A DNA stretch of 64,000 nt. Origin: Niallia nealsonii (GTDB lineage: Bacteria > Bacillota > Bacilli > Bacillales > Cytobacillaceae). Location of the stretch: positions 1 through 64,000 of the forward strand of contig NZ_PISE01000014.1 of assembly GCF_002835805.1 (NCBI RefSeq). Reading direction: 5' to 3'. The notes below the pieces were generated by a model, which saw nothing but the letters and a program-made list of their open reading frames with translations, searched no databases and was not told the DNA's origin. This document shows, in pieces, positions 28,338 through 37,999 of the stretch. Position 1 is the first letter of the stretch, and each line of letters starts with the position of its first letter. The translations under genes were made by a program, and so were the position numbers.

Positions 28338-29282
28338 ATGATTCCTTTTATACTCAAAAGATGCTTGTTTATGATTCCAACATTGCTAGGAGTAACCATT
28401 ATTGTATTTTTAATGCTGCAGATTGTTCCAGGAGATCCTGTAAATTCGCTTCTGTCGCCTGATGCGACAGAAGCAGACCGAAAGCGGATTGAACATGAAC
28501 TTGGTTTTGACAAACCAGTTGCTGTTCAATATGTTGATTGGTTAGGCAGGACGCTGGAAGGAGATTTTGGGCGATCTATCATCAAACAATTAGATGTGAA
28601 CTCCTTATTGTTTGATGCCATGAAAAATACGATTGTGCTAGCATTTGGCGCAGCGCTGTTCTCCTTTCTATTAAGTCTAGTGATAGGCATTTACAGCGCC
28701 TATTATCCAAAATCATGGATTGCTGTATTTGGAAATATGATAGGACTAACTGGCGTAAGTATTCCTAATTTTTGGGCAGGGCTGATTCTTATCGGCATCT
28801 TTTCGGTAGAATTGGGGTGGTTTCCTTCAGCAGGAATGAAAAGTGTAGGAGGCGGTGGCGTTTTCGATACCATTAGTCATTTAATTTTGCCGGCAATAGC
28901 AGTAGGAATGACTACATTAGGCGTTATGACTAGAATGATCAGGAGTTCTGTTGTCGACCTTCTGCAGAAAGATTTTATCATTACTTTGCAAGCGAAAGGA
29001 ACTAGTTCCTTTACGGTCTTACTGCATGTTTTGAAGAATTGCACCCCAACTATTCTAACAGTAGCAGGTCTGCAAGTTGGATATTTAATAGGAGGTTCTG
29101 TTTTGGTTGAAACAGTATTTGCTTGGCCGGGAGTCGGGCAGCTTATCTATCAAGCGATTAGTCAAAGAGATTTTCCAATTATCCAAGCAGGAGTACTTGT
29201 AATCAGCATTATGTTTGTCTTAATCAATCTTATAGTAGATATACTGCATGCTGTTATAGATCCAAGAATACGTCACGCTTAA
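28338..29282 (+). CDS. Opp/Dpp-type permease (DppB-like)
   Basis: 314 residues and six predicted membrane helices. It has the family's N-terminal FLMLQIVPGDPV and the cytoplasmic EAA-like loop that contacts the ATPases (about residues 195-225). It pairs with the next permease twelve bases downstream. Confidence 0.9.
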   Translation: MIPFILKRCLFMIPTLLGVTIIVFLMLQIVPGDPVNSLLSPDATEADRKRIEHELGFDKPVAVQYVDWLGRTLEGDFGRSIIKQLDVNSLLFDAMKNTIVLAFGAALFSFLLSLVIGIYSAYYPKSWIAVFGNMIGLTGVSIPNFWAGLILIGIFSVELGWFPSAGMKSVGGGGVFDTISHLILPAIAVGMTTLGVMTRMIRSSVVDLLQKDFIITLQAKGTSSFTVLLHVLKNCTPTILTVAGLQVGYLIGGSVLVETVFAWPGVGQLIYQAISQRDFPIIQAGVLVISIMFVLINLIVDILHAVIDPRIRHA

Positions 29283-29294
29283 GGAGGATGGAAT

Positions 29295-30200
29295 ATGATA
29301 AGAGGAAGTGCGGAACAGATTAATGCAGCCGCTTCTGGCATTTTAACTAGAAAGACAAAAGAAGACTCGAGGTTAAGAAATATAATTCGAGTATATGGTG
29401 AGAATCGAACTGCTTTAGTTTCCTTTATTGTCCTATGTATAGTTGTTGTTTCTTGTCTATTGGCACCAGTAGTAGCACCATATAGTCCTCTTGAAGGAAA
29501 TATAAATGAACGATTGCTCGTTATTGGCTCAGAAGGGCATATTTTAGGGACAGATGAACAAGGCCGTGATATGTTATCTAGAATTTTATATGGAGGCAGA
29601 CTTAGTTTGTTAGCAGGATTGGTCCCAGTATTGGTTGCTGGTTTTATCGGCAGTTTTTTAGGGATTGCAGCAGGATACTTTGGAGGGATTATAAACACGA
29701 TTATTATGCGAACACTTGATATTTTCTATGCATTTCCTGCAGTTTTGCTTGCAATCGGGATTTCTGCTGCTCTTGGTCAAGGGATTGATAATATTATTAT
29801 CGCTATCTCTATTGTTTTTATTCCGCCAGTAGCACGGATAGCTGAATCTGCTGTTAAGGAGGTGAGGGAAGAAGAGTTTATAGAAGCTGCAAAGTCTAGC
29901 GGAGCAAAAAGTTTTTCCATCATACGCTACCACATCATTATGAATATATTTAGTAAATTGTTTGTTTATTGTACAACACAAATAAGTATTAGCCTGGTGC
30001 TTGCCTCTGGTTTAAGTTTCTTAGGTTTGGGAGTTTCCCCGCCTACTCCTGAATGGGGTATTATGTTGAATAATCTAAAACAGCAAATTTTTATTAATCC
30101 AATTTTAGCTGTAATACCTGGATTATTTATATTTATCACTGCTCTGGCAATAAACCTTGTAGCTGATGGATTAAGGGATGCATTAGAAATTAAACAATAA
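29295..30200 (+). CDS. Opp/Dpp-type permease (DppC-like)
   Basis: 301 residues with an N-terminal cytoplasmic segment, the LGTDEQGRDMLSRILYGGR motif common to DppC/OppC proteins, and an EAA loop (EFIEAAKSSGAKS). It completes the transmembrane channel. AAGGAGG precedes the ATG. Confidence 0.9.
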   Translation: MIRGSAEQINAAASGILTRKTKEDSRLRNIIRVYGENRTALVSFIVLCIVVVSCLLAPVVAPYSPLEGNINERLLVIGSEGHILGTDEQGRDMLSRILYGGRLSLLAGLVPVLVAGFIGSFLGIAAGYFGGIINTIIMRTLDIFYAFPAVLLAIGISAALGQGIDNIIIAISIVFIPPVARIAESAVKEVREEEFIEAAKSSGAKSFSIIRYHIIMNIFSKLFVYCTTQISISLVLASGLSFLGLGVSPPTPEWGIMLNNLKQQIFINPILAVIPGLFIFITALAINLVADGLRDALEIKQ

Positions 30201-30211
30201 AAGAGGTGAGG

Positions 30212-31204
30212 ATGTTGGGAGTAATACTTGAAGCTGTCGATTTGAAAAAATCTTTTCCAGTCAAGGGGTGGTTCGGTAAATCAAAAGGAGCAGTATCAGC
30301 CGTTCATGATGTATCTTTTTCACTGGAGGAGCAGTCTACAATAGGAATAGTCGGTGAATCCGGATGCGGAAAATCGACATTAGCCAGGCTGCTCATGCGT
30401 CTAATAGAACCAGATCATGGAGAAGTTCGCTACCGAGGGGAAAATATTCTTGCTTTATCTGGAGGCAAACTGCAAAACATACGCAAAAAAATACAAATGG
30501 TATTTCAAAATCCATATTCTTCTATAAACCCTAAGTTAACTATATTAGATAATGTCGCTTTTAGTTTGTGGGAAAATGGAGCATCTAAACAAGAAGCCAG
30601 GAGAAAAGCTCATTATTATTTAGAAGCAGTTGGTTTGCCAAGGTCGTATGCCACTCGTTATCCAACTAGTTTAAGCGGCGGGCAAAGACAGCGTGTCGCC
30701 ATTGCAAGAGCTTTGATTTTGGAACCTGAAATTATTATTGCAGATGAAGCCGTATCTGCTCTTGATAAGTCGGTCCAAGCACAAGTATTAAATTTATTCC
30801 AAGAATTGAAGTCTGAATTTTCACTCTCTTTAGTGTTTATTTCCCATGATTTAAATGTAGTGGAATATATGAGTGATGAAGTGATGGTCATGTACTTAGG
30901 AAAAGTGGTAGAGAAAGGCAGTGCAGCTCAAATATATGAGCAGCCTAATCATCCTTATACAAAAGGGTTGTTAAATTCTGTGCCTTCGATGGAGGTGGGG
31001 GTTTCTACTTTAAATAATTCTCCCATAACAGGAGAACTGCCTAGTCCTATGAATCCTCCATCTGGCTGCAGGTTCCGAACAAGATGCCCTCATGCAAGGG
31101 ATCAATGTGAAAGCTCGTATCCTCCAGAAATAGAAGTAAGAACAGGCCAAAAAGTTTCGTGTATTTTGTATGAAAATGATGTAAGAGAAAAAATTCTGCT
31201 TTAA
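30212..31204 (+). CDS. Opp/Dpp-type ABC transporter ATP-binding protein (DppF-like)
   Basis: 330 residues with Walker A GESGCGKS, signature SGGQRQR and a Walker B reading IIADEAVSALD, where the usual DEPTS is DEAVS. Second ATPase of the importer. ATG 30212 is chosen (GAGG five bases upstream) over an in-frame GTG at 30206 that lies inside the ribosome binding site. Confidence 0.9.
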   Translation: MLGVILEAVDLKKSFPVKGWFGKSKGAVSAVHDVSFSLEEQSTIGIVGESGCGKSTLARLLMRLIEPDHGEVRYRGENILALSGGKLQNIRKKIQMVFQNPYSSINPKLTILDNVAFSLWENGASKQEARRKAHYYLEAVGLPRSYATRYPTSLSGGQRQRVAIARALILEPEIIIADEAVSALDKSVQAQVLNLFQELKSEFSLSLVFISHDLNVVEYMSDEVMVMYLGKVVEKGSAAQIYEQPNHPYTKGLLNSVPSMEVGVSTLNNSPITGELPSPMNPPSGCRFRTRCPHARDQCESSYPPEIEVRTGQKVSCILYENDVREKILL

Positions 31205-31233
31205 AAAATGAAAGAATATAGGAGGAATTTAGG

Positions 31234-31863
31234 ATGAATCAACATTTAAATCCAAATGAATCAGCGCTTATTTTAGTAGATATACAAAATGATTTCTGTC
31301 ATGAAGAAGGAGCGTGCTCTAAAATGGGGCGTGATGTATCAGGTGCTCAAGCAATTATTCCACAGGTTGAGCTATTAATGGAGAATGCAAGAGAATTAAA
31401 TATTCCTATTGTATTTATTCAAATGACCCAAAACGAATATACCATATCAGATGCTTGGACGAATCGGCCTAGACCAGCAGGCTATAAAAATCCTTTAGAT
31501 ATTTGTAAAAAGGATTCTTGGGGTGCTGAATTTTATAAAATTGCTCCAAAAGAAGGAGATATTATAGTAGAAAAGCATCGTTATAGTGCCTTTATTGGTA
31601 CAGATTTGGATATGATACTCCGTAATCTAAATTGTAAATCTATTATCCTAACAGGTGTAGCTACTAATGTTTGTGTGGAATCAACGGCAAGGGATGGATT
31701 TATGCTCGATTATCATGTCGCAGTAGTGAAGGATGCAAGTGCAGGATATGTACCAGCGCTGCATGAAGCAACCTTTGGAAATATTGAAAATAATTTTGGA
31801 CTGGCATTAGAAACAAATGAAATTATTAATTTTTGGTCTACCTTAAAATCAGCTGCTGTTTAA
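31234..31863 (+). CDS. Isochorismatase-like cysteine hydrolase (biuret/ureide amidohydrolase type)
   Basis: 209 residues with the full Asp-Lys-Cys triad: Asp16 in ILVDIQNDF, Lys in VEKHRYSAF and Cys in GVATNVCVESTARD. Members include nicotinamidase, N-carbamoylsarcosine amidohydrolase, ureidoacrylate amidohydrolase and biuret hydrolase BiuH. Next to amidases and an AtzG-like protein, hydrolysis of a carbamoyl or biuret-type compound is the best inference. It lies in the operon, 29 bases after the ATPase. Confidence 0.8.
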   Translation: MNQHLNPNESALILVDIQNDFCHEEGACSKMGRDVSGAQAIIPQVELLMENARELNIPIVFIQMTQNEYTISDAWTNRPRPAGYKNPLDICKKDSWGAEFYKIAPKEGDIIVEKHRYSAFIGTDLDMILRNLNCKSIILTGVATNVCVESTARDGFMLDYHVAVVKDASAGYVPALHEATFGNIENNFGLALETNEIINFWSTLKSAAV

Positions 31864-31900
31864 TAGGCTATTCTAAATAAATGTAGGAGAGTGAAAATAG

Positions 31901-32083
31901 ATGAATATGGAATTATTAAAAAAAATGAGCACAGAACTGAATGGAAGAACTTTTGATCCTGCATTGGAAGAACAATTGGCGCTTTATGCTCAAGATTTTC
32001 AACCTGTGCTGGACGAGTTGAGAGAAGTTTCTAAGCAATTTCTATTAGCGCTCGAACCAGCTCCTGTATACTTTCCAGAGTAA
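31901..32083 (+). CDS. AtzG-like small amidase partner
   Basis: 60 residues. The C-terminus LEPAPVYFPE matches the EPAPVFRP ending of AtzG/DUF4089 proteins, which form a GatC-like complex with the amidase AtzE (1-carboxybiuret hydrolase) in cyanuric acid breakdown. It sits directly before the second amidase, as atzG sits beside atzE. Assignment rests on this terminal motif, size and position. GGAG lies upstream of the ATG. Confidence 0.65.
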   Translation: MNMELLKKMSTELNGRTFDPALEEQLALYAQDFQPVLDELREVSKQFLLALEPAPVYFPE

Positions 32084-32087
32084 AAGG

Positions 32088-32125
32088 GGTCGTACCATCT
32101 GATAGGTTTAGGTGGTACGGTTTTT
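32088..32125 (+). terminator. Possible intra-operon terminator
   Basis: CGTACCATC pairs with GGTGGTACG (two G-U pairs) and is followed by TTTTT. It lies in the 91-base gap before the second amidase and may reduce expression of the distal genes. Confidence 0.55.
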
Positions 32126-32174
32126 AATATGAATAAATGATCACTGTTTCATAATAGAAAGTGAGGTTGCTGGT

Positions 32175-33578
32175 ATGCAAAAAGTTCAATTAATGACAAT
32201 AGCGGATATTGCGGAACAGATAAAAAACAAGGAATTATCTCCAGTTGAGTTATTAGACAGCCTGTTTGATCGAATTAATAAGTATGAAAAGAAACTAAAC
32301 ACCTATATAACATTGATGACAGATATAGCTAAACAACAAGCGAAAGAAGCAGAACGAGAGATTATGAATGGAAATTATAAAGGTCCATTGCATGGAATTC
32401 CAATTTCACTGAAAGATATTGTTGCTTTTGCTGGTGTTCCAATGACAAATGGTTCAAGAGTTGATCCAGATTATATTCCCAGCAGACATGCCACTGTTAC
32501 AGAAAAATTGCTGAAATCGGGTGCTGTTATCATAGGAAAAGCACATTTGCATGAATTTGCCTATAAGGGACCACATCCATATTATGGTTGGACGAAGAAT
32601 CCGTGGGATTTAAACCGGGTTCCTGGAGGATCAAGTTCAGGTTCTGGGTCAAGCGTACAAGCTGGATTGTCACTTGCTTCTATTGGAACAGATACAGGGG
32701 GATCCATCCGCATGCCAGCAAGTTTATGTGGAGTAGTGGGTCTAAAACCAACATATGGAAGGGTTAGTAGATATGGTGTATCACCATTGTCTTGGACATT
32801 AGATCATGTTGGGCCATTAACAAGAACTTGTGGAGATGCAGCATTGGTTTTACAGTCTATTGCTGGTTTTGATGGCAAAGATGAATCCTCTTATAAACAA
32901 TTGAATTGGGATATTAGTGAGTTTAACAAGAATGCCAGTTTGCAAGGGAAAAAGATAGGAGTGCCAGAATCCTATATTTTTGATTCTCTGGAGAAAGATA
33001 CAGCTAATGTTTTTAAAAGGGCATTAGAATCAATGGAAAGTGCAGGAGCGGAAATCATTCCAATCGAAATAGCTGGTTTGCATGAGTTAAGAGCAGCGCA
33101 AAGTACCATTTTAACTTCGGAAGCCTACTCTTTTCATATGCATAATCTTGAGGATAAAAAAGAAGGATATGGTCCTGATTTACGACCAGCTTTTGAGATT
33201 GGACAATACTATACAGCAGAATCCTATATTCAGGCACAACGGTATAGAACAAAAATGATGCAAGAATTTAAAAAATTATTTAAAGAAATAGATATTATAG
33301 CAACACCAACTTTTCCTGAAGGGGCTCCAGAAATTGAGTTGTACGAAAAAGAGGTTTCTTTTTGGCGAGGAAAATTCACCTTCATTGCCAATATTTTAGG
33401 ATTGCCAGCTCTGTCGCTTCCATGCGGCTTTTCTAAAGAAAACCTTCCAATTGGTCTGCAATTAATTGGCTCTCCTTACTCAGAAGGGGAAGTCTTATCA
33501 ATTGGTTCAGCATTTGAACAGCAAAATGGGTATTTTAACATTCTCCCTGATGAATCTAAATGGGAAGAACAGCTTTAG
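32175..33578 (+). CDS. Amidase-signature hydrolase (AtzE-like), second copy
   Basis: 467 residues with the triad Lys (ISLKDIV), cis-Ser (GGSSSGSGSS) and Ser nucleophile (GTDTGGSIRMP). It is related to the first amidase, but diverged enough to expect a different substrate or step. The AtzG-like gene just upstream makes this the more likely AtzE-type partner. GAGG precedes the ATG by nine bases. Confidence 0.85.
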   Translation: MQKVQLMTIADIAEQIKNKELSPVELLDSLFDRINKYEKKLNTYITLMTDIAKQQAKEAEREIMNGNYKGPLHGIPISLKDIVAFAGVPMTNGSRVDPDYIPSRHATVTEKLLKSGAVIIGKAHLHEFAYKGPHPYYGWTKNPWDLNRVPGGSSSGSGSSVQAGLSLASIGTDTGGSIRMPASLCGVVGLKPTYGRVSRYGVSPLSWTLDHVGPLTRTCGDAALVLQSIAGFDGKDESSYKQLNWDISEFNKNASLQGKKIGVPESYIFDSLEKDTANVFKRALESMESAGAEIIPIEIAGLHELRAAQSTILTSEAYSFHMHNLEDKKEGYGPDLRPAFEIGQYYTAESYIQAQRYRTKMMQEFKKLFKEIDIIATPTFPEGAPEIELYEKEVSFWRGKFTFIANILGLPALSLPCGFSKENLPIGLQLIGSPYSEGEVLSIGSAFEQQNGYFNILPDESKWEEQL

Positions 33579-33604
33579 ATTATTAAAGAAGTGAAAGGAA
33601 GAGA

Positions 33605-35047
33605 ATGGTGGATGAGAAGAATGATAGTATAGAACAAAAGGCGAATAGGCATGGAGTATTAATAGCTATGTTATTAGGGGCATTCAGTGTGATATTGAAT
33701 AATAGCATACTGAACGTTTCCATTCCTTCTTTTATGCAAATGTTTGATATTAATGCCATTCAGGCACAAAATGTAGTGGTCGGTTTTATGATACCTATGA
33801 TGATTACCATGTCACTATCAGGCTATCTTGCTGACGTATTAACAAGAAAATTTGTATATATTTTGGGCATGGTGTTATTTTTAGCAGGATCATTATTGGG
33901 GATGGCTGCATGGGATTTTCAATCATTAATTTTCTTTCGAATAGTGCAAGGAATTGGCGGGGGATTTGTGATGCCATTAAGCATTTCTATTCTATTCAGT
34001 TATTATTCTGAAAAGGAAAGAGGATTTGCTACTGGTATATGGGGAGTTGCTGCTATGGTAGCTCCTGCTATAGGACCAACAATTGGGGGCTTGATTTTAG
34101 AGTACAGCTCTTGGAAAATGTTATTCGCAATGAATATACCTACTAGCATTATCTGTATGATAGCAACCGCTTATTTCTTAAAAGAAAAGCGGCAAAGCAA
34201 AAAAATTAAATTTGATTTTATCGGATTTATTTGCATAACTATTGGGATTGTTTGTTTAACATTAGGAGTTAATCGGATTCCATATGGTTTTTCAGATCAT
34301 GGGTGGCTTACTATATGTCTCCTATTAATCGGATTTACTGGGTTCCTATTTTTCATTTATACAGAGTTGCATATAAATAATCCTTTAATAGATATTCGTA
34401 TATTTCAAAATCCCATTTTCACTAATAGTACCATCATTGTAGCAGTTTGTACGGCAAGTTTATTCAGCGGAATGCTGCTATTGCCATTACTTTTGCAAGA
34501 AGTTTTGCAGTTGAGTGCTCTTACGACTGGGCTTATCTTGCTGCCGCAAGGAATGATGATGGGAATCGCTATGACCATTGGCGGCAAAATACTAGACCGA
34601 AGTGGTGTAAGAATAATATTGCCAGCAGGTATTATTATCTTGTCGATTGTAACTTTAGTCTTAGGCTGGCTTGTGGGGCAAAGCAGTCAATGGCTTCTAA
34701 TCTTTTTATTGATAATAAGAGGAATAGGAATCGGGTTCATTAATACTCCAGCTACAACAGCTGGTTTGAATGCTTTACCCTCTTTTCAAGTATCGCGGGC
34801 AATGTCGATTAATAATGTGATACGGCAACTAACGGGAACGATTACTGTTGTACTGTTTTCTATGTTTTTTGAATCGAGAAGGATTATTTATATGGAACGT
34901 ATGTCTAAAGAAGCAGCAGGGATCTTATCTGTTCAACACTCTTTTCTGATTATGGGAATCATCGTTATATTAATGCTCCCTATTACATTCAAAATGAATT
35001 ACAAAAAAATGGAGAAGAAAAAAAGATTAGCGCGAAAATTTGGATAA
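33605..35047 (+). CDS. MFS transporter, DHA2 (EmrB/QacA) family
   Basis: 480 residues and about 14 membrane helices, with motif A (GYLADVLTRKFVYI) and motif C (GPTIGG). Drug:H+ antiporters of this type export toxic or excess small molecules. As last gene of the amidase operon it may export a substrate analogue or product; this is inference. A strong hairpin follows at 35093-35121. Confidence 0.85.
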   Translation: MVDEKNDSIEQKANRHGVLIAMLLGAFSVILNNSILNVSIPSFMQMFDINAIQAQNVVVGFMIPMMITMSLSGYLADVLTRKFVYILGMVLFLAGSLLGMAAWDFQSLIFFRIVQGIGGGFVMPLSISILFSYYSEKERGFATGIWGVAAMVAPAIGPTIGGLILEYSSWKMLFAMNIPTSIICMIATAYFLKEKRQSKKIKFDFIGFICITIGIVCLTLGVNRIPYGFSDHGWLTICLLLIGFTGFLFFIYTELHINNPLIDIRIFQNPIFTNSTIIVAVCTASLFSGMLLLPLLLQEVLQLSALTTGLILLPQGMMMGIAMTIGGKILDRSGVRIILPAGIIILSIVTLVLGWLVGQSSQWLLIFLLIIRGIGIGFINTPATTAGLNALPSFQVSRAMSINNVIRQLTGTITVVLFSMFFESRRIIYMERMSKEAAGILSVQHSFLIMGIIVILMLPITFKMNYKKMEKKKRLARKFG

Positions 35048-35092
35048 GGTATTTATAACTTGAAATATATTTTTTACAATAAGCAACAGTAG

Positions 35093-35121
35093 AAAAAGCA
35101 GACAAAAAATCTGCTTTTTTT
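35093..35121 (+). terminator. Terminator of the amidase operon
   Basis: AAAAAGCAGA / TCTGCTTTTT perfect 10-bp stem with a seven-base loop and extra T. Confidence 0.88.
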
Positions 35122-35398
35122 ATCTGCTTTGAAAAAAATACAGAAACAAAGGAAATATATACAAGATGTGGAGGGGCAGAGGGGGGGATTTTTTGTTTTT
35201 ATCATCCAGAAACGGCAACAAGTGATTGGATTACAATAAGAGAGGTCATTAAAATAATCGGCAATTATGCATTTGCCATTTAAGAAGAGGCGTATCTATA
35301 AATAGATGCCTCTTTTATTCATCAAACACGCAAAAATAAAAAAATGCTATAATAAAAAAATGTCTCAAAAGATAATCTATAAAATAGAAGGTTAAAAA
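35122..35398. other. Intergenic stretch with gene remnant and second terminator
   Basis: A frame ending at 35282 reads HPETATSDWITIREVIKI and more, without a start codon, and looks like the tail of a lost gene. A second hairpin, AAGAGGC / GCCTCTTTT, is at 35285-35316. No further signal is seen before the helicase gene. Confidence 0.45.
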
Positions 35399-37639
35399 AT
35401 GATGAAAGCAAGCACGTATATAAAAGAATGGCAAAAAGCACTGCAAGAAGAAATCAATCATTTAAAACGCTATTCCAACACAAAAATAGCTTTATATAAT
35501 GGCAAAATGCTTCATACAGAAGAAAACTATACGTATTATTTTGAAACAAGCAGTTTTACGAAAATTCCAATTGGCTCCAATATTGTTATTGAGTGGGGAA
35601 GCGCCAAAATTGACGGCAGAATTCTTTCCTCAGACGGCAAAAGTTTGCTTGTTGTATTGGAAAAAACAATAGGGGAAACTGTGAGCGAAGCCTATTTGTT
35701 TCATGATCCGTGGGAACTTCTAGAACAGTTGATGGCAAGGTTCGATGGCATAAAAGAAAGCAAACGAAAACGAACAAGAATTCAGCAATTAATGAATCCA
35801 GAAACAGAGCCGCGCCATCCTATTGAAGGCATAAAAAATCATGTTCATGAACTGGCGCTCCGATGCAAATACAATCCTGTCACGTATGTATGGGGACCGC
35901 CTGGCACAGGCAAAACATATACACTGGCCAGAGTAGCTTTGCAACGGTACTGGAAGGGGAAACGCATCTTAATCCTCTCTCAAAGCAATCAAGCAGTGGA
36001 CGTGCTGCTAAAAGAAATTACGGAAACAGCTACCCAAAAAGATCGTTTTAAAATGGGCGATATTTTACGATATGGCTCAAACACAACGGACGGAATTTTC
36101 GCAGATGATAAAATCACGACAACCAGTTTGCTAGAAGAAAAAGATCAAAATTTAGCACAGCAAAAAAGTGCGCTGATAGAAGAAAAGCGCCTGTTAAAAC
36201 AAGACTTAGCAAAATCATTTAGCATGCGTGATTCTTCTGAACTATTAAAACTAGAAGAAAAATTAGCGCAAGTATTGGAAAAGATTCGCAAGCGGGAAAT
36301 TCAATTTGTCAAAAAAGCGATGATTGTTGGCACAACATTAGCAAAAGCAGCAACAGATACAACGATTTATGAAGACAATTTCGATCTTGTGATTGTGGAT
36401 GAAGCAAGCATGTGTTATGTTCCTCAAGCAGCATTTGCCGCAAGTCTTGCTAAACGCACGATTATTTGCGGCGACTTTAAACAGCTTCCCCCTATTGCTG
36501 CTGGAAGAACAAATCTTATTAATAAATGGCTAAAGGATGATATTTTTTCCGCTTCTCATGTTGCAGAAAAAGTGACAGGAAGCAAACTTCATCCACATTT
36601 GCTCCTTTTGAATGAACAAAGACGAATGCATCCAAGTATATCCTCTTTTACGAATAAACATATTTACCATTCATTAGTCGGCGATCACGCATCTGTTGCA
36701 AAAAAAAGACAAAAAATTGCAAGCAAAGCTCCTTTTCCACAGGAGGCCAATATTTTGCTCGATACAAGCGGATTTGGAGAATACACTACTTATGAAAAAG
36801 GCAGCAAATCAAAAATTAATGTGATGCAGCTATTATTGTCTTTTCAGCTTATGTACGAAGGAATCAAAAATGGCATGACAAGCATCGGTTATGTTACCCC
36901 TTACCGTGCTCAAGCGGAATTAATGAGCGCGCTTGCCGAAGAGTTATTGCCAGAACAAGTCGCAAAAGGAGTCCTTACCATTGCAACCGTACATCGTTTT
37001 CAAGGAAGTGAAAAGGATATGGTTATATTTGACAATGTAGAGGGCTTCCCGATAGAACGGCCTGGCATGCTTTTAGTGGGAAAAGAAAGCGAGCGGTTAA
37101 TCAATGTTGCCATTACTAGAACGAAAGGGAAATTTATCCATGTGGCGAATCGAGATTATGTAAAACAAACCATCAGCAGACAAAAAACAATTCGCAAATT
37201 AATGGACCACCAAGAAGAAGGTCATCTGGTTATTTTGCCAAAACAAATTGGTGCATGGATTAAACATGCTTTTGCCTACTTGCATTGGTCACATGGCAAA
37301 AAATTAGACATCATTCAAGCTGATATAAAAAGAGCAAGAAGTTCAATTGTGTTTGTTTTGACAAAAGGAACCCACTTTTCCATCGAATGGATTACCATGC
37401 TTAACGAACGAAAAAAACAAGTTCCTGTAACGATTTATGGAGAAAAGTCTCCATCAAAAGATTATCGATTTACAAACTGGGAGGACTCCACCTTTCCAAT
37501 GATGATCATTGATGAAAAAATCGTTTGGCTGGGACATCCATTAGAAGGCGTTAAAAGAATCAAACCGCCATCGATTGCTGCAAGAGTGAAATCTGTTTCT
37601 TTGGCTGAGTATTTGCTGAAACAATTGCCAGAGAAATAA
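35399..37639 (+). CDS. Superfamily 1 helicase (UPF1/IGHMBP2-like) with C-terminal PLD-like region
   Basis: 746 residues. An N-terminal beta-rich segment (1-130) precedes an SF1B ATPase core: Walker A GPPGTGKT at 166-173, a coiled insertion at about 245-305, Walker B DEAS at 334-337, GDFKQLPP (motif III), NEQRRMHP (motif IV) and ERLINVAITRTKGK (motif VI). The last ~130 residues resemble a phospholipase-D-like fold but lack a clear HKD motif. A role in DNA or RNA metabolism is likely; no partner is nearby. The ribosome binding site GAAGG is weak. Confidence 0.75.
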   Translation: MMKASTYIKEWQKALQEEINHLKRYSNTKIALYNGKMLHTEENYTYYFETSSFTKIPIGSNIVIEWGSAKIDGRILSSDGKSLLVVLEKTIGETVSEAYLFHDPWELLEQLMARFDGIKESKRKRTRIQQLMNPETEPRHPIEGIKNHVHELALRCKYNPVTYVWGPPGTGKTYTLARVALQRYWKGKRILILSQSNQAVDVLLKEITETATQKDRFKMGDILRYGSNTTDGIFADDKITTTSLLEEKDQNLAQQKSALIEEKRLLKQDLAKSFSMRDSSELLKLEEKLAQVLEKIRKREIQFVKKAMIVGTTLAKAATDTTIYEDNFDLVIVDEASMCYVPQAAFAASLAKRTIICGDFKQLPPIAAGRTNLINKWLKDDIFSASHVAEKVTGSKLHPHLLLLNEQRRMHPSISSFTNKHIYHSLVGDHASVAKKRQKIASKAPFPQEANILLDTSGFGEYTTYEKGSKSKINVMQLLLSFQLMYEGIKNGMTSIGYVTPYRAQAELMSALAEELLPEQVAKGVLTIATVHRFQGSEKDMVIFDNVEGFPIERPGMLLVGKESERLINVAITRTKGKFIHVANRDYVKQTISRQKTIRKLMDHQEEGHLVILPKQIGAWIKHAFAYLHWSHGKKLDIIQADIKRARSSIVFVLTKGTHFSIEWITMLNERKKQVPVTIYGEKSPSKDYRFTNWEDSTFPMMIIDEKIVWLGHPLEGVKRIKPPSIAARVKSVSLAEYLLKQLPEK

Positions 37640-37755
37640 TTAAGGCGCTTTTTGCTAAAACATCATACAATTTTTTTCTAGAAGATAAAATATTTTCGCA
37701 AATTTTCAGAAAACCATGCTATGATAGTGAAGAGTAACGTTTAGGAGGAAACAAC

Positions 37756-37962
37756 ATGACATTAAAAGATGTATTAACAGAAGTACTTCAATCAGAAACA
37801 GAAGTTCAAGAACAGCTCGAAAAGCACAAACAAGAAGGATTTATCACAACAACTTCAGAAGCAACTCAACAAACATTGCTAGAAAAGCTAGAAGAAAATG
37901 ATTTTTACGTGTACGATACACAGTTTATCGACGGGTTGCACCGTTTGTATATAGAGCTATAA
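37756..37962 (+). CDS. Small conserved-looking protein of unknown function
   Basis: 68 residues, highly acidic and helical, beginning MTLKDVLTEVLQSE. I do not recognise the family. It is well supported as a gene: TATGAT-type -10 near 37720, AGGAGG before the ATG and a terminator right after the stop. Confidence 0.65.
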   Translation: MTLKDVLTEVLQSETEVQEQLEKHKQEGFITTTSEATQQTLLEKLEENDFYVYDTQFIDGLHRLYIEL

Positions 37963-37965
37963 GAA

Positions 37966-37999
37966 TAAAAAAGAAGGCAGAAATGCTTTCTTTTTTTGC
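37966..37999 (+). terminator. Terminator of the 68-residue protein gene
   Basis: AAAAAGAAGGCA / TGCTTTCTTTTTTT hairpin with a GAAA loop, four bases after the stop. Confidence 0.8.

Noticed and set aside
32088-32125. GGTGGTACGG resembling a T-box antiterminator motif
   Set aside because: There is no upstream specifier structure in the 91-base gap; it is simply the 3' arm of a short hairpin.
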